Below, in pieces: positions 7,457 to 8,115 of a stretch of 8,115 nucleotides of DNA. Position 1 is the stretch's first letter, and the number at the start of each line of letters is the position of its first letter. The DNA comes from Enterovirga sp. (lineage in GTDB: Bacteria > Pseudomonadota > Alphaproteobacteria > Rhizobiales > Beijerinckiaceae): contig JAQGJZ010000238.1 in assembly GCA_028290385.1 (NCBI GenBank), positions 1 to 8,115 of the forward strand. Direction: 5' to 3'. Position numbers and translations under genes: made by a program. The notes under the pieces are model-generated. The model ran no database searches. It had not been told where the DNA came from and was given only the letters and a program-made list of their open reading frames with translations.

Positions 7457-8115
7457 TCAGGGCTCGGCGCAGGTGAAATTCGCCGCCTCGGTGGCGTCTC
7501 CGGTTCCCGAATACCGGGCCACCCTGGGGTAGGCGCAGACCGGGCGGCTCCAGGCCGGCTTGGCGCCGGGCGCGCCGGCCTTGGTCGCCATCAACTGGGC
7601 CGGGGCCTCGCCCTGCTCGACCCAGCGCTCCAGCGCCGTCAGCGGATCGATTCCCGTGTCCGATATGCCGGGCCCTCGGTGCTGATGCCGCAATGGTCCA
7701 TGCCGGGCACCATGAAGAGTCGCGCGGTCTCCTGCAGCTGCGCCGCGCCGCCCGCCTTCTTTGCGAGCGCGTCATAGAACGCGACCGTCATCTCGGGCGT
7801 GACCAGCGAGTCAGCCCAGCCATGATAGAGCAGTATCTTTCCGCCGGCGCGCGCGAAGGCCGAGAGATCGGCAGCCGGGTTTGCCGTGCCTGAAGCGGGA
7901 TCAAAGGTCGCCGCGTTGTAGACGGGTGCCATCGCGGCGAGCCGCGGGGGATCGCGCTCGACATCGTAATCCGCGATCGAGGCGCCGGGGCCCGCCGAGG
8001 GCTGGAACGCCATGTAGCGGATGAAGTCCTGGCCGAAGAGCGGCATCAGGGCGCTCGCGTTGCCCGCCCCCGTCAGCCAGCGCGGCCAATGCGCCTCCGA
8101 CCCCATCGGGATGCC
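7457..8115 (-). pseudogene. Tannase/feruloyl esterase family protein, C-terminal part, frameshifted and 5'-truncated by the window edge
   Basis: Members of this family are secreted serine esterases cleaving galloyl or feruloyl esters, about 500-560 aa, with Ser-Asp-His plus a Cys-Cys pair (CS-D-HC). Only the last roughly 215 residues are here; the catalytic serine half lies beyond 8115. Visible: HGWADSLV with the acid residue (codon 7810-7812) and VPGMDHCG with catalytic His and paired Cys (7690-7695). The frame open from 8115 then stops at 7639, while the natural continuation (GPGISDTGIDPLTALERWV, then RPVCAYPRVARY to the stop at 7457) lies in another frame. Losing one base in the GGGCCC stretch near 7667-7676 explains the break, since STEG-P-GISDTG reads smoothly across it. 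It is either an inactivated gene or a sequencing error. Both fragments retain family-like sequence, so any mutation is recent. The natural substrate cannot be told. Confidence 0.8.

Noticed and set aside
6504..7775. A 423-codon minus-strand open frame opposite the Omp gene, its terminator and the esterase end.
   Set aside because: It runs through a strong terminator and two genes with clear family motifs, and its sequence is low-complexity Arg/Ala/Gly-rich.

Overview
The window is high-GC (roughly 65-70% by eye) and looks like a Hyphomicrobiales (Rhizobiales) alphaproteobacterium, plausibly Methylobacteriaceae-like. I infer this from a Rhizobiales-type outer-membrane barrel protein, an ArsR-methyltransferase fusion next to metF, and the codon bias. 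It is mostly housekeeping sequence. No mobile element, CRISPR array, rRNA or tRNA gene was seen.

Left part (1-1595): a short TrmO/TsaA-type tRNA methyltransferase gene on the minus strand is divergent from a plus-strand ArsR-family regulator fused to a SAM-dependent methyltransferase domain. The 71-bp gap between them holds a GC-rich perfect inverted repeat (514-532) and most of an AT-rich palindrome (555-578). The palindrome looks like the operator of a SahR-type (S-adenosylhomocysteine-responsive) ArsR regulator, and it runs over the regulator's own ATG.

Middle (1595-6401): metF (methylenetetrahydrofolate reductase) overlaps the regulator stop codon by one base. After a 142-bp gap with several stable hairpins comes metH, a full-length cobalamin-dependent methionine synthase of 1248 aa. 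Regulator, MetF and MetH form a coherent methyl-cycle unit: MetF makes 5-methyl-THF, MetH uses it to remethylate homocysteine, and the regulator probably senses SAM-cycle state. The divergent TrmO consumes SAM and may share the control region.

Right part (6402-8115): a GTG-started Omp25/31-like outer-membrane beta-barrel protein has a 9-bp stem that pairs part of its Shine-Dalgarno sequence. It is followed by a strong rho-independent terminator. Convergent to it on the minus strand is the C-terminal part of a tannase/feruloyl-esterase-family gene that runs off the right edge. As given, this gene carries a 1-nt frameshift just after the catalytic His-Cys, so it is either a pseudogene or a sequencing error.

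The features most worth following are regulatory: the operator over the start codon, the metF-metH leader hairpins, and the stem over the Omp ribosome binding site. I see no convincing new multi-gene system.
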